A stretch of DNA of 64,000 bases from a virus: the IMG/VR virus record IMGVR_UViG_3300042350_002797, positions 124,001 to 188,000 of that record, one strand, 5' to 3'. Positions within the stretch are counted from its first letter, which is position 1; each line of letters starts with the position of its first letter. The notes under the pieces are model-generated. The model was given only the letters and a program-made list of their open reading frames with translations. It had not been told where the DNA came from and did not search any database. This document shows, piece by piece, positions 41,583 to 50,118 of the stretch. A program made the position numbers and the translations under genes.

Positions 41583-42322
41583 TTTGTATGTGCTGGCAAA
41601 ATGTAATCATAACTGGCTAAACCGCTGTTTACTGTGATCATCATTGCACCTGCATCTGCAATTTTCATTACTTTATCTCCGTCTAGACTAAGAATGTTTA
41701 GCACTTGAGAAATCGGCCAACTCCATACTTGTTTCAATTTTCCAGTTACACCTGCTTCAAAAATAAAACTTCCTGCATGAGTACTTGCATCTCCAAAGAA
41801 GAATACTAAGTTTCCATTTTCAGTTTTTACTTGAAATACAGGTTCTTCACTATGCACTTGAGACTGTAATTTTAATCTTGTAATAGCAGCTAAACTAGGT
41901 TCTAATTCTATATCCCAACTTGCTCCTTTAAATTTCACAGTTTTTAATTTTTCATTAATAATTTGTTGATTCATAAATCTGTAATCATTAACAAAGTCTC
42001 CTGTACTATTTTCAAAGTGTAAACTTACAGGAATTTCTTCACCATTTCTTTCTGCTATAATTACTTCGATTTTAGCATTTTCTTTATATTCAGGATTTCT
42101 TAAATGCAAACTTAGCTTATCTAAGTTAGGCATACCGAATGTTCCAGTAAATTCAGTCACAGGGCTATTAGTTTTAGCATTGATAATTACGCTACGATCT
42201 TCTGCCATAGACTCAATAATAGTTTCTGCTTCGTTTCCAGTAATTTTAACTAAAGGAATATTTCCTAAAGTATGTGTATGACTTACAATGTCTGTTAAAA
42301 TATCTTTCATTTTATTCTCCAT
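41579..42322 (-). CDS. 45: Sliding clamp, gp45-like, 247 aa
   Basis: The C-terminal half shows the T4-like clamp pattern: FFGDASTHAGSFIFEAG, LKQVWSWPISQVLNILSLDG and GAMMITVNSGLASYDYILPA. T4 gp45 is a trimer that tethers the polymerase and also activates late transcription. Size (T4: 228 aa) and position beside gp43 agree. The start at 42322 is followed by a second ATG four codons in; either may be used. Confidence 0.85.
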   Translation of the reverse strand: MENKMKDILTDIVSHTHTLGNIPLVKITGNEAETIIESMAEDRSVIINAKTNSPVTEFTGTFGMPNLDKLSLHLRNPEYKENAKIEVIIAERNGEEIPVSLHFENSTGDFVNDYRFMNQQIINEKLKTVKFKGASWDIELEPSLAAITRLKLQSQVHSEEPVFQVKTENGNLVFFFGDASTHAGSFIFEAGVTGKLKQVWSWPISQVLNILSLDGDKVMKIADAGAMMITVNSGLASYDYILPAHTK

Positions 42323-42336
42323 AAGGTTATTTAGGT

Positions 42337-45000
42337 TTACATTTCGAAAAGACTATTAAATGTATTCTTTTCTTCGGTACTTCTGATGTTCCAATTTAAA
42401 ACACCAATAAGATTTTCTAATTTTTTATCGATGATAGTTGCCTCCATTTCTCCATGATCGAATGGCAAATCTTTAAACCATTGCGGCAAACGTAATTCAT
42501 CAACCGGGTATGCTACACTAGAATACTCTAAAGGGTTATCTTTTAATTTACACACAATAACTTTAGCTCCGTCTGTAATATTCATACTGTATTTGTCATC
42601 GAACATACGTTTTAATGTGTTCCAATTAATGCTAGCACGAACATGTCCTGGCATATTGGCCTTTCCTTGCCTTTCTTCTTTATTTTGATATTCCGTGATA
42701 TTATTTGCACGTTTGGGAGAACCTTTCTCCCAGCCAGGGCGAGCCTTAAATGCGATTCTAAATTCACTAATAAAATCTAAAACTTCTCTTTCAGAAGATC
42801 CAGTTAATACCATTTCTAACACATCACTTAAGAAGTCTTGAATAAATTCTGGAGTATCGCTGCGTTTTAGATCTAACCCCATGGCCTTAATTTTACCAGG
42901 CTTACCGTCTACGTCTACTCGTTTGCCTTCTTTATCATAATAAAGAACAGCATAACGTTTTTTTGTAATAAACAATGCTTTAGATCCGACAATTTCTCTT
43001 CCTGCCTTTATAACTTCTCCTCTACTAGTAGGACAATGAAATACATCTTGCATAAATTTAGGAAAAGTTTTATTAACTTCTTCTCCAATTTGATCATACA
43101 ATGACGTTATGGTTTCTTTTGACCACGGAATTTTTCCAGCGTCGATATCCTTTTTAAGCGTCTTATAAGCAGAAAAATAACAACTATCAGTATCGCCGTA
43201 GATAATAGCTTTTCCAACATGATTATATTCTCCTGTTATAATTTCATTTACTTTACTGGCCATGTGTTTGGCAATTTGTCTACCAACTAGTGTAGTACTT
43301 TGTCCAATTCGTTTATCAAAGAATCTGCAACCAGGATTAAGAATAGCACCATACAAACTGTTCAAGTTAATTTTTTTAACTAGTTGTCGTTTATCCCAAT
43401 ACTCTTCTTCGATCTTATTTCCGTTAGAAATACATTCTTTTAGTTTTGCCTGCATTTCTTTACGTTCCGCATACCATCGTTTTAATAATCCAGGTATAAT
43501 ACCTTCTTTTTCATATGTAAAGATTGTACCATTACTGCTTAACATAAATGGCTGATTACTTTCGAATATTAATTTATAAACTTCAGCAGCACTTAAAATG
43601 TCATGAGTATCATCTTCCCAGTCAATAACAACCTCTGTTCCTATTTCTTTATTCATTACAGCTTCATATTCGAGAGAACCAAATTTTCCCTCCCAACTAG
43701 CTGCGAAGCTTTTTCCTTTGGCCATTAAATTTTGTATGTATTCTTCGGTCATAGTTTGACGTAATTGTCCAACAATAGTTTCTGGCCCCATATTAAGCGC
43801 ACGAATAGCACTCGGGTATAGACTGTTAATATCCAGACTTCCTACCCAATCTTGTAATCCTTCTTTAGGATAAGCAACATATGCACCGGCAGCAGCAGTG
43901 TCTTCACGTTCACTCATCTTTGTTCTATTAGGAACTTGAAATCCTCTTCGATGTGCTTCATTGATAATAGCTTGCTCTGTAACAGCTACCGCACCCATAG
44001 TTGTTTGTAGAAGTACAGTATTTTCATGAGCCAGTTTGTTACTTAAATCTAAGAATTTTAATTTTTTATCTAACTTATCAAGCAGCGCACAGTCTTGTCT
44101 ATTGTATCGTATAAATTCTTTGAAGTCATTGTTATACAATTGATCTAACGTACCTTCGTACGGGACTTTTCTTTCACCAAGTTCATATTCCGCGATGGCA
44201 TCCAATCTATAGGAATGTCTTTCTTCGTAAGTATATTTGCGGTATAGTTCGAGGTAGTCAAGGTGTACCCGTCCAACCAAGTCATAGGTTTGTGCTGTTT
44301 TTCCGTAACGTTCATATTCTCTCTTTCTAGGATGTAGATTCCATAGACAAAATCTTCGTGTGTCGTCTTTGCTTAGGGTTTTAGTTACTCGATTCACGGT
44401 ATATGGAATATCGAATCCTTCACTATTCCAGCCACTTAATATATCTGCATCTTGTATTAAATTAAGAAAAGTATCTAACATATCTGCTTCGTTATCAAAC
44501 AAATGAGTGTTAGGAAATTCTTCAACAAGCTTTTTAGCATCTTCCATACTGACACCCTTTGGAGGAATAGCCAAACAAACCATAGTTTCTAGCCATTGAA
44601 GATATACTGCTATAGCAGTAATCGGCATAAAAGCATCGTCGGGGCTTGCATAACCTCTTTCAGGATCGAAGTCTACTTCAATATCGAAAAATGCTGCATT
44701 TAGCTTAGGAGCGTCTTGTCCTAAGTAATGCTCGCTTAGAGATACAAATATAGGGTTAATATCTGCTTCGTACAGAGTTTGATTACTATGTATTTTTAGT
44801 TCTTTGTGAAAATCTTTGCTAGTTTTGCAAACGATTCTACTTAGGGGATCCCCATAGATGCTGGTAAATTTACCTCGAGCATCCGGGTAATAAAAAGTGT
44901 ATTTTACTGGATATTCTTTGAAAACTCTTTTACCATGTTCATTGCGTTCAACAATATGTATGATATCAGAGTCGCGGTTAAAGTATGCGTCTACGTACAT
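42337..45000 (-). CDS. 43: DNA polymerase, family B, gp43-like, 887 aa
   Basis: Exonuclease motifs include AAFFDIEVDFDPERG (Exo I), DILSGWNSEGFDIPY (Exo II) and EFIRYNRQDCALLDK (Exo III). Polymerase motifs are GSLDINSLYPSAIRALNMGP (A), LVKKINLNSLYGAILNPG (B) and AIIYGDTDSCYFS (C). Both active sites appear complete. The length is close to T4 gp43 (898 aa), and no intein or split was seen. AGGAGA precedes the ATG. It works with the gp45 clamp downstream. Confidence 0.97.
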   Translation of the reverse strand: MYVDAYFNRDSDIIHIVERNEHGKRVFKEYPVKYTFYYPDARGKFTSIYGDPLSRIVCKTSKDFHKELKIHSNQTLYEADINPIFVSLSEHYLGQDAPKLNAAFFDIEVDFDPERGYASPDDAFMPITAIAVYLQWLETMVCLAIPPKGVSMEDAKKLVEEFPNTHLFDNEADMLDTFLNLIQDADILSGWNSEGFDIPYTVNRVTKTLSKDDTRRFCLWNLHPRKREYERYGKTAQTYDLVGRVHLDYLELYRKYTYEERHSYRLDAIAEYELGERKVPYEGTLDQLYNNDFKEFIRYNRQDCALLDKLDKKLKFLDLSNKLAHENTVLLQTTMGAVAVTEQAIINEAHRRGFQVPNRTKMSEREDTAAAGAYVAYPKEGLQDWVGSLDINSLYPSAIRALNMGPETIVGQLRQTMTEEYIQNLMAKGKSFAASWEGKFGSLEYEAVMNKEIGTEVVIDWEDDTHDILSAAEVYKLIFESNQPFMLSSNGTIFTYEKEGIIPGLLKRWYAERKEMQAKLKECISNGNKIEEEYWDKRQLVKKINLNSLYGAILNPGCRFFDKRIGQSTTLVGRQIAKHMASKVNEIITGEYNHVGKAIIYGDTDSCYFSAYKTLKKDIDAGKIPWSKETITSLYDQIGEEVNKTFPKFMQDVFHCPTSRGEVIKAGREIVGSKALFITKKRYAVLYYDKEGKRVDVDGKPGKIKAMGLDLKRSDTPEFIQDFLSDVLEMVLTGSSEREVLDFISEFRIAFKARPGWEKGSPKRANNITEYQNKEERQGKANMPGHVRASINWNTLKRMFDDKYSMNITDGAKVIVCKLKDNPLEYSSVAYPVDELRLPQWFKDLPFDHGEMEATIIDKKLENLIGVLNWNIRSTEEKNTFNSLFEM

Positions 45001-45046
45001 TAATTCTCCTATACCATTTGTGGCTGGTAAATACCAAAATAATCAT

Positions 45047-45214
45047 TTATGGCTGATTAGACCTTGCTCTGAGATATTTAGCAAAATTACTTATAAGGTC
45101 AGAAATTTTTTCACATAAAATAGCAATGTTAAGACCAATATCTAAAAGTATAAACATTACTAGACCCATGCCAATCCAACTTAAGAGTATTTCGAATAGT
45201 ATCTGAGCTATCAT
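45047..45214 (-). CDS. Small membrane protein, 55 aa
   Basis: The ATG at 45214 overlaps the stop of the gene upstream (ATGA). The product begins MIAQILFEILLSWIGMGLVM and continues FILLDIGLNIAILCEK, a single long hydrophobic stretch, then a basic amphipathic tail. It is too short for most ORF callers. Function unknown; the gene lies 46 nt before the polymerase. Confidence 0.6.
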   Translation of the reverse strand: MIAQILFEILLSWIGMGLVMFILLDIGLNIAILCEKISDLISNFAKYLRARSNQP

Positions 45215-45495
45215 AACATTCTTACTAGACCTACAATATCAATGGTAACTAACAACATATAATTTGCTAACATCCCAAACGACCTGCGAGTCCAAGCTGC
45301 CCAAGCGTACATAGAACAACCGCTAATCCAAATAGGATAAAGAATAAGCAACGGCGGATTAGGGACGGTTGCTGCCATAGCGATACTACAACCAATACTA
45401 AGGACCCAAGCAAACAACTCGACAGTAAAACGTATACGATTAGATCGCCAATCATCTTTTATCCATTGAAATATGTTATAAACAATATCGTTCAT
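45211..45495 (-). CDS. Conserved-type membrane protein, 94 aa
   Basis: The protein has DWRSNRIRFTVELFAWVLSI near the start, then several hydrophobic segments (SIAMAATVPNPPLLILYPIW and GMLANYMLLVTIDIVGL). A closely similar pattern is widespread in marine T4-like phages. It is flanked by junction overlaps (4 nt downstream, 1 nt upstream), indicating one operon with the DsbA-like gene. Function unknown. Confidence 0.7.
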   Translation of the reverse strand: MNDIVYNIFQWIKDDWRSNRIRFTVELFAWVLSIGCSIAMAATVPNPPLLILYPIWISGCSMYAWAAWTRRSFGMLANYMLLVTIDIVGLVRML

Positions 45496-45758
45496 TAGTC
45501 TTGAGGCAAGTTTTTAGTAACTCCTAGGATAGTTTCGATCTCATCCCATTCTTCTTCGTGTACCTTCCAGTTATCTTTATGAGCAATTTTGATTGCTTTG
45601 TTGATAATACTAGGTTTAACATTTAATTCTTCTGCAACTGCTTTAACGGTTTCTTTAAGACCTTCTTGTAAATCTTCGATTTCCCTTAAAACGGTTGATC
45701 CTTCATTAATCAATCGTTCTAGTTTAGATTTTTCTTCGGGTCCATACATTCTACTCAT
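45495..45758 (-). CDS. DsbA-like double-stranded DNA binding protein, 87 aa
   Basis: The length and the helical, charged make-up match T4 DsbA (89 aa), with KPSIINKAIKIAHKDNWKVH in the position of its LLALYHKDNRDV region. T4 DsbA binds dsDNA and influences late promoters. It is the first gene of a minus-strand unit that starts at the perfect sigma70 promoter 45781-45809. Similarity is modest, so the call is tentative. Confidence 0.6.
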   Translation of the reverse strand: MSRMYGPEEKSKLERLINEGSTVLREIEDLQEGLKETVKAVAEELNVKPSIINKAIKIAHKDNWKVHEEEWDEIETILGVTKNLPQD

Positions 45759-45780
45759 AGCATACTCCTATAAAAGCTTT

Positions 45781-45809
45781 ATTATAAGTTAGTAAATTTA
45801 TAATGTCAA
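45781..45809 (-). promoter_or_regulatory. Perfect sigma70 promoter (TTGACA-N17-TATAAT)
   Basis: On the minus strand TTGACA (45804-45809) and TATAAT (45781-45786) are 17 nt apart, about 16 nt before the predicted transcript start of the DsbA-like gene. AGGAG precedes its ATG. It would drive the replication genes 45758-41579. Confidence 0.88.
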
Positions 45810-45851
45810 TGTTTATTATATTTTTGTTAACCAAAAATTTAACCAAAAATC

Positions 45852-45880
45852 TTGATTTATTTTGTATTCGAACTTATAAT
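45852..45880 (+). promoter_or_regulatory. Sigma70-type promoter for the secreted HExxH gene (TTGATT-N17-TATAAT)
   Basis: On the plus strand TTGATT (45852-45857) and TATAAT (45875-45880) are 17 nt apart; the transcript would start near 45887, 26 nt before ATG 45913. It is divergent from the promoter at 45781-45809. Confidence 0.8.
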
Positions 45881-45912
45881 ACTTGGACTGTGTTAACTTT
45901 CTTACTTACATT

Positions 45913-46236
45913 ATGAAGACTAAAACTATTGCTTTTTCTTTAATTTTTGCTGTTAACAGTGTGTGGGCCAATGCTTGGGATAATCCAAATACGCCATTTG
46001 ACACCAAAAGAAACTTTACTGAATCGTCTACTATTCGTTGGGTGACAGTGGATAATGTACAAGAAGCCTGTGAAAAAGAATCACGTAGCAGAGGCTATAA
46101 TGGTTTTGGTATGAGTGTGTTGGCTTGCTCTTTTTTCAAAGGAGATCAGTGTACAATCATTACTGGTAAGAAAACAACCATGCACACTTTAGGACATGAA
46201 GTTAGACACTGTTTTCAAGCAGATTGGCACAAATAA
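45913..46236 (+). CDS. Small secreted HExxH protein (putative metalloprotease), 107 aa
   Basis: MKTKTIAFSLIFAVNSVWAN is a signal peptide with an AxA-type cleavage site (WANA). TTMHTLGHEVRHCFQADWH contains HEVRH (residues 95-99), a zinc-binding HExxH motif, and H106 could be a third ligand. Five cysteines suggest periplasmic or outer disulfides. It is the only plus-strand gene in a long minus-strand region, with its own sigma70 promoter (45852) and terminator (46235). The start is set at ATG 45913 because a TTG at 45883 would precede the transcript start. The substrate is unknown. Confidence 0.7.
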   Translation: MKTKTIAFSLIFAVNSVWANAWDNPNTPFDTKRNFTESSTIRWVTVDNVQEACEKESRSRGYNGFGMSVLACSFFKGDQCTIITGKKTTMHTLGHEVRHCFQADWHK

Positions 46237-46260
46237 AAAAGCCCCTTGCGGGGCTTTTTT
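46235..46260. terminator. Bidirectional Rho-independent terminator
   Basis: AAAAAAGCCCC-TTGC-GGGGCTTTTTT forms a perfect stem with a run of A before and T after. It fills the 22 nt between the convergent stops of 45913-46236 (plus) and 46259-47098 (minus) and can work in both directions. Confidence 0.95.
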
Positions 46261-47098
46261 ATTGAATAGATTTTATATCTACCCCTTTTTGTTTAAGAAG
46301 TATAAGAGCTTGAGCCATTTCTCCACCTGAAAGATCTCCCTTCAGGCCTTGCATTAATGTTTCGCCTGTGTATTCTTGATATTGTTTAGATACACTTTGA
46401 TACTGTTTAGCATCTTTGATTGATTGTAAGACTTTAAATACTGCTTTATTATCTGTTCCGATTCCTTCTATGGCATTTTTTAATTGCCATGCGAGGGACT
46501 TATCTGTTTTCCAAAGTGCAGGTTCTGTCTTAGTTGCATTTGGATCTGTCTTGGTTGCATTTGGATCTGCCATAGGTGCTTGTCCGGATACAGGAAATCC
46601 GTGTTTTTTAGCAATATCTGGATATTTCTTCATAGCTTGTCTAGTTTTGCTATTTGGACCTCCAAGATTTCCGTCAATGCCGTCTTTGTTGGAACCATAA
46701 GTGCCTAAGTCTGCACCTGCTGCTTTTAGATCTTTCTGCATTTTCATAACTGCAAATTGATTTCCAGCGAGAGGTTTATCTCCACCTGTTTTGGTTTTTT
46801 CTCCAGGCATAGGCTGTCTTGGTACTTCCGGCATGCCTGGTTTATCAGATCCGGGAGTAACTGTTGAAGTAGAGTATTTGCTAATTTCATTACTAACACT
46901 GTTGTAACGATCTATTTCTCTATTTAGATCTTGAATGTTTGGGTAATTTGTATATCTTGAATCTTTGCCGAGGTCTTTAAGTTTCAAATATAATGTATTA
47001 AGTTCTGTTTGCTCAGCTGATGAAATTACTTCATATACTGGAGCGTCTATTCGATTTTCAATTTCTGACAATTTTGTCATTAAGTCTTTAATATTCAT
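46259..47098 (-). CDS. Protein with peptidoglycan-binding-like and annexin-like domains, 279 aa
   Basis: The N-terminus MNIKDLMTKLSEIENRID is a short helix with an LSE site of the prohead-protease type. Residues about 115-160 (KMQKDLKAAGADLGTYGSNK, DGIDGNLG) resemble a PG_binding_1 repeat. A DPNATKT repeat is the linker. Residues 205-270 resemble an annexin repeat, with GIGTD at 212-216 and the expected acidic residue 40 residues on (D255). This combination is unusual; the protein may be a virion or head-internal cell-envelope factor. Confidence 0.6.
   Translation of the reverse strand: MNIKDLMTKLSEIENRIDAPVYEVISSAEQTELNTLYLKLKDLGKDSRYTNYPNIQDLNREIDRYNSVSNEISKYSTSTVTPGSDKPGMPEVPRQPMPGEKTKTGGDKPLAGNQFAVMKMQKDLKAAGADLGTYGSNKDGIDGNLGGPNSKTRQAMKKYPDIAKKHGFPVSGQAPMADPNATKTDPNATKTEPALWKTDKSLAWQLKNAIEGIGTDNKAVFKVLQSIKDAKQYQSVSKQYQEYTGETLMQGLKGDLSGGEMAQALILLKQKGVDIKSIQ
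46526..46567 (-). repeat. 21-bp tandem direct repeat (coding)
   Basis: TGTCTTAGTTGCATTTGGATC and TGTCTTGGTTGCATTTGGATC stand head to tail with one difference. They encode the repeated DPNATKT linker of the annexin-like protein. Confidence 0.85.
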
Positions 47099-47113
47099 TT
47101 TAGTCCTCTGATC

Positions 47114-48193
47114 TTATTTTCTTGCTGTTCCAGCATATTTCATAATCATAGCTGCATCGTCTGTGCCATAAGGATCAGTATATTCTGGTTCAGGCTCAGA
47201 CTTCTTAGGGTCTGGAACTATTTTTTGATCAGGCACTATTCGTTTTTTAGGATCAGGCTGAGGATTTTGACCACTTGGTTCCTTCATTAATGACTTATCT
47301 AACAGCTCTTTAAATCTAGCCACTGCTGTTTTAAGTTCCTCGGGAGTCATTAACGGATCCTCGCCTGCTGGCTGCTCTGCTTGCCCAGTTGGCTTTTCTG
47401 GCTCTGCTGGTTTTTCAGGAGTAGGTGCTGGAGTTGCTTCTGCACCTTTTTGTAATGCCATATAACGATCTACTAGAGTTTTGACATCAGGGCGTTGATC
47501 TTTCATCGGTCCTAGCTTGCTCATTACATCTGTAAGTTGCTTTTGTTCTTCAGGGCTTAAATCTTTTAATGCTTCAAAAACATAACCAAAAGATTCTACT
47601 AGTTTTCTAGAAATACTTTCGATAGTTACTGGTGCTGCATTTTTACCTTCTGCTTTGTCTAATAGTTTTATTGCAGTAGCAATGTCTTTAGCTAATTCGT
47701 CTTGCTCTTTCTTTCCTGGAGGAAGGTTTATACCTATATCTGTATTTTGACCTTGTGTAGGTTCAGGTTCTGGACTCTTTTGATCGACACCAGTGTAATT
47801 ACTGGTTTTCTTCTGGTCATCAGTTGGTAATGTATCCATTGTACCAGGTTCTTGTTTTTCTTGATTAAAAGTTTTCCATGTGACACCTTCTGGATAATCA
47901 ACAGGCTTGCCATTAACAAACTCTCCGTCGATACTAGTAGGATTAACAGCAGATCTGTCTTCAGGATCAAATTTAGCAAAGTTCCATTTAGCAATTTCTT
48001 GTCTACCTTGATTAGGATACTGCCCTTGTTTCATATGATAGAAATTTCCATCGCTGTGTAACATTAAGGATGTTCTTCCACCGAAGTTATTTTTATGAAA
48101 ATGTGTAGGTTTAAATTCTGTAGGTGCTGCTTCAGATAGTGTCGCACCACTTTCAATTTCTTGTAATTTTGTAATTAAGGATTGTAAGTCCAT
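47114..48193 (-). CDS. Low-complexity unknown protein with capsid-targeting-like N-terminus, 359 aa
   Basis: The N-terminus MDLQSLITKLQEIESGATLS is close to that of the following gene (MNIKDLMTKLSEIE) and contains LQE and LSE sites. Residues 25-110 are a compact domain (HFHKNNFGGRTSLMLHSDGN). The rest is Pro/Glu/Lys/Asp-rich and probably disordered, with a helical middle (DLSPEEQKQLTDVMSKLGPM). Such proteins in T4-like phages are often head-associated. Function unknown. Confidence 0.55.
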   Translation of the reverse strand: MDLQSLITKLQEIESGATLSEAAPTEFKPTHFHKNNFGGRTSLMLHSDGNFYHMKQGQYPNQGRQEIAKWNFAKFDPEDRSAVNPTSIDGEFVNGKPVDYPEGVTWKTFNQEKQEPGTMDTLPTDDQKKTSNYTGVDQKSPEPEPTQGQNTDIGINLPPGKKEQDELAKDIATAIKLLDKAEGKNAAPVTIESISRKLVESFGYVFEALKDLSPEEQKQLTDVMSKLGPMKDQRPDVKTLVDRYMALQKGAEATPAPTPEKPAEPEKPTGQAEQPAGEDPLMTPEELKTAVARFKELLDKSLMKEPSGQNPQPDPKKRIVPDQKIVPDPKKSEPEPEYTDPYGTDDAAMIMKYAGTARK

Positions 48194-48296
48194 ATTTCTT
48201 TCCTATTATTATTCTTGCTCACTTTTAAGTTACACGGTAGCGAATCGTTTCACTAAGGCAGCAGCCGCCTACGCACCATAGCGGTCCTAAGGTGTG
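48194..48296 (-). other. 103-nt structured intergenic region with 23S-rRNA-like core
   Basis: No gene fits here. On the plus strand ATAGCGGTCCTAAGGT (48278-48293) is 15 of 16 identical to the conserved bacterial 23S rRNA segment ATAACGGTCCTAAGGT, which is also the core of the I-CeuI homing-endonuclease site. CACCATAG-CGGTC-CTAAGGTG forms a hairpin with one mismatch. AGGC...GCCT and GGTAGCGAA (48236-48244) also occur. It may be a structured RNA leader for the gene at 48193. Chance resemblance cannot be excluded. Confidence 0.4.
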
Positions 48297-49061
48297 TTAT
48301 TTTGGAACACAGTTTGGAACTGTGCGTCCGTTCTTTTGTTTTGTTCCTACAGGCTTGTAACCTTTCCAACATGGATTATCTTTCGGATCTCTAAGACCTT
48401 CTTCAACTTCTTTACATCTACAGCCTTTTACATGGTCTCCAGGAATAGGACTTTTACTATCATTTGGAGGCGCTGTGTAATATTCTTCTAATTGTGATAT
48501 CTGTTCGTCTAGTTGATTTTTTAGTTGTCTAATATTGTCTAAAATATCTTCTACTTGTACAACAGGTTTACCTTGAGTATTTGAAGCTCTGCCTGTGCGG
48601 CTAGCTTTCATTTTATCTCCACTACCGCCAATGTGTTTACTAGCTAAACTTAGTCCTGCCTTACGAGGGCCTTTACTTGCTTTGCCCTGTTTAACTTCGC
48701 CACCTTTGGATAGATAATCTTTTACTGCGGAATCTACGTCAGCAGTTTTTTCGTTAATTTTTCTAGAGATTCTTTCTGCTAGTTGTTTGGCACGGTCTTT
48801 ATATCTTTCTTCTGATTCGGATATTTCGTCTTCTATTTTTTTAAAGTATTTTCCGATCATGCTTGGTTTAGCGTCTTTTTCTTTATTAAGAACCGGATTA
48901 GTAATATCTTTTTGATAGTGTTGAACAGCCATTAATTCTGCTGTACTTAGTCTGTTGTTTGATTCATTAACAATAGACAAAAACTTCTCCATATCTTTAG
49001 AAGAAGTTTTGTTAGGTGCCGACGCTCCATCTACAGCAGCTAAGAATTTTTTCATATCCAT
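48297..49061 (-). CDS. Virion-type low-complexity protein with Cys-rich C-terminus, 254 aa
   Basis: Two related elements open the protein: MDMKKFLAAVDGAS and KDMEKFLSIVNES. The centre is a charged helix (KIEDEISESEERYKDRAKQL and onward), followed by a basic Gly/Lys/Ser linker. The C-terminus (VKGCRCKEVEEGLRDPKDNP, CWKGYKPVGTKQKNGRTVPN, CV) is a small Cys-rich module found in virion proteins of marine phages. Probably a structural or head-internal protein. The following gap is a possible RNA element. Confidence 0.6.
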   Translation of the reverse strand: MDMKKFLAAVDGASAPNKTSSKDMEKFLSIVNESNNRLSTAELMAVQHYQKDITNPVLNKEKDAKPSMIGKYFKKIEDEISESEERYKDRAKQLAERISRKINEKTADVDSAVKDYLSKGGEVKQGKASKGPRKAGLSLASKHIGGSGDKMKASRTGRASNTQGKPVVQVEDILDNIRQLKNQLDEQISQLEEYYTAPPNDSKSPIPGDHVKGCRCKEVEEGLRDPKDNPCWKGYKPVGTKQKNGRTVPNCVPK

Positions 49062-49064
49062 AAT

Positions 49065-50090
49065 TTATTTCTTAGCCGTTTTAGCTGCATCCTTCCAATC
49101 TTTAGCATTAGGTGCTTTAGGATGATTTTTGTCTCTACTAGTTCCTGCTGCTTTACGTTTGTTTACATTATAGTAAAGGCCTTTCTTAACTGCTTCTTCC
49201 ATAGGACACTCTTTTAAACCATGTACTGGACAGCTCTTGCCCTCCATAGTTTGATTACACCCTTTTGACATTTCGTTTGTTTTCTTACGATAAACATCTA
49301 CAGGGCCATGCTTACTACCTTTTTTAGGTAGATGTACTTCGTCGGGAGGTGATGGTAATTTGTCACCACCTTCTTTTATTTTCTTGTCTTTAAGAGCCTT
49401 TTTCATTGGCTCTTTTTTGTTACCATCTTTGTCGAAGTCAAGATAATCTGGCTTAGACGATTCTTTAACTTTTTTATCCTTCTTCGGCTTTTCATCTTCC
49501 TCGTCCTCTTTATCTGCTGCTTGTTTACTACCGCCATAGCGGGATCCTTTTTTAATTCCACTACCGCCACTAGGTTGAGGGCCTCGTTTTTTCTCAAGAT
49601 ACTTTTGCATCTCTTCAAAGCCTTCTTTGACATCCTTTTCTTTGTCATCGTCTTTCTGTTTGCTGCCACCGTATGCCTTGCCTTGCTTTTTTCCAGCACC
49701 GCCGCTTGGCTTCGGTTTATCTTTTTCTTTCATATACTTTTCTAAGTCGTCAAATCCTTCTTCGACTTTGTCAGTTTGTTTTTTAACTTTTTCAGCTTGA
49801 CGCTTTGCTTCCATTAATTTTTGTTGAAATGCAAGACGTACACTTTCACTGTAGACATCGCTGTTTTCTAATTTATCGCCATATTCGCTAGCTTTCATTT
49901 CATATTCCATAAAATGGTATACACTAGCAATATAATCAGCTGCTTTAGTAATCTTAGCCTGCACCCAACCTTCTAGTTCTTGACCTTCTCGGATCATTTT
50001 AAATAATTTCATAGAATAGTTGGCTAATTTGTATAGATCAGCACGGGCCATTGCAGCTTCGTGATTATCTGGACGTCTATCTAAATTCAT
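49065..50090 (-). CDS. Basic, repeat-containing structural-type protein, 341 aa
   Basis: The first 110 residues are a helical domain (YKLANYSMKLFKMIREGQEL). Two internal repeats follow: GFDDLEKYMKEKDKPKPSGG...YGGSKQ and GFEEMQKYLEKKRGPQPSGG...YGGSKQ. Then comes KPDYLDFDKDGNKKEPMKKA, a motif frequent in marine-phage virion proteins. The strong positive charge suggests DNA contact, as in prohead core or internal proteins. Transcription likely starts at the ATAAATAT element at 50111. Confidence 0.6.
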   Translation of the reverse strand: MNLDRRPDNHEAAMARADLYKLANYSMKLFKMIREGQELEGWVQAKITKAADYIASVYHFMEYEMKASEYGDKLENSDVYSESVRLAFQQKLMEAKRQAEKVKKQTDKVEEGFDDLEKYMKEKDKPKPSGGAGKKQGKAYGGSKQKDDDKEKDVKEGFEEMQKYLEKKRGPQPSGGSGIKKGSRYGGSKQAADKEDEEDEKPKKDKKVKESSKPDYLDFDKDGNKKEPMKKALKDKKIKEGGDKLPSPPDEVHLPKKGSKHGPVDVYRKKTNEMSKGCNQTMEGKSCPVHGLKECPMEEAVKKGLYYNVNKRKAAGTSRDKNHPKAPNAKDWKDAAKTAKK

Positions 50091-50110
50091 GAGTTTTTCT
50101 CCAATACGTT

Positions 50111-50118
50111 ATATTTAT
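50111..50118 (-). promoter_or_regulatory. Late-promoter-like ATAAATAT element
   Basis: On the minus strand CGATAAATATAACG occurs here, 20 nt before the start at 50090. It overlaps the stop codon (CGA TAA) of the upstream gene. The 10-mer CGATAAATAT is the same as at 56943-56952, which supports a shared regulator. Confidence 0.55.

Noticed and set aside
42337-45000. Possible intein or split in the DNA polymerase
   Set aside because: All exonuclease and polymerase motifs occur in order with normal spacing and total length.
45883-45912. TTG start giving ten more residues to the HExxH protein
   Set aside because: It would lie before the predicted transcript start and would displace the signal peptide from the N-terminus.
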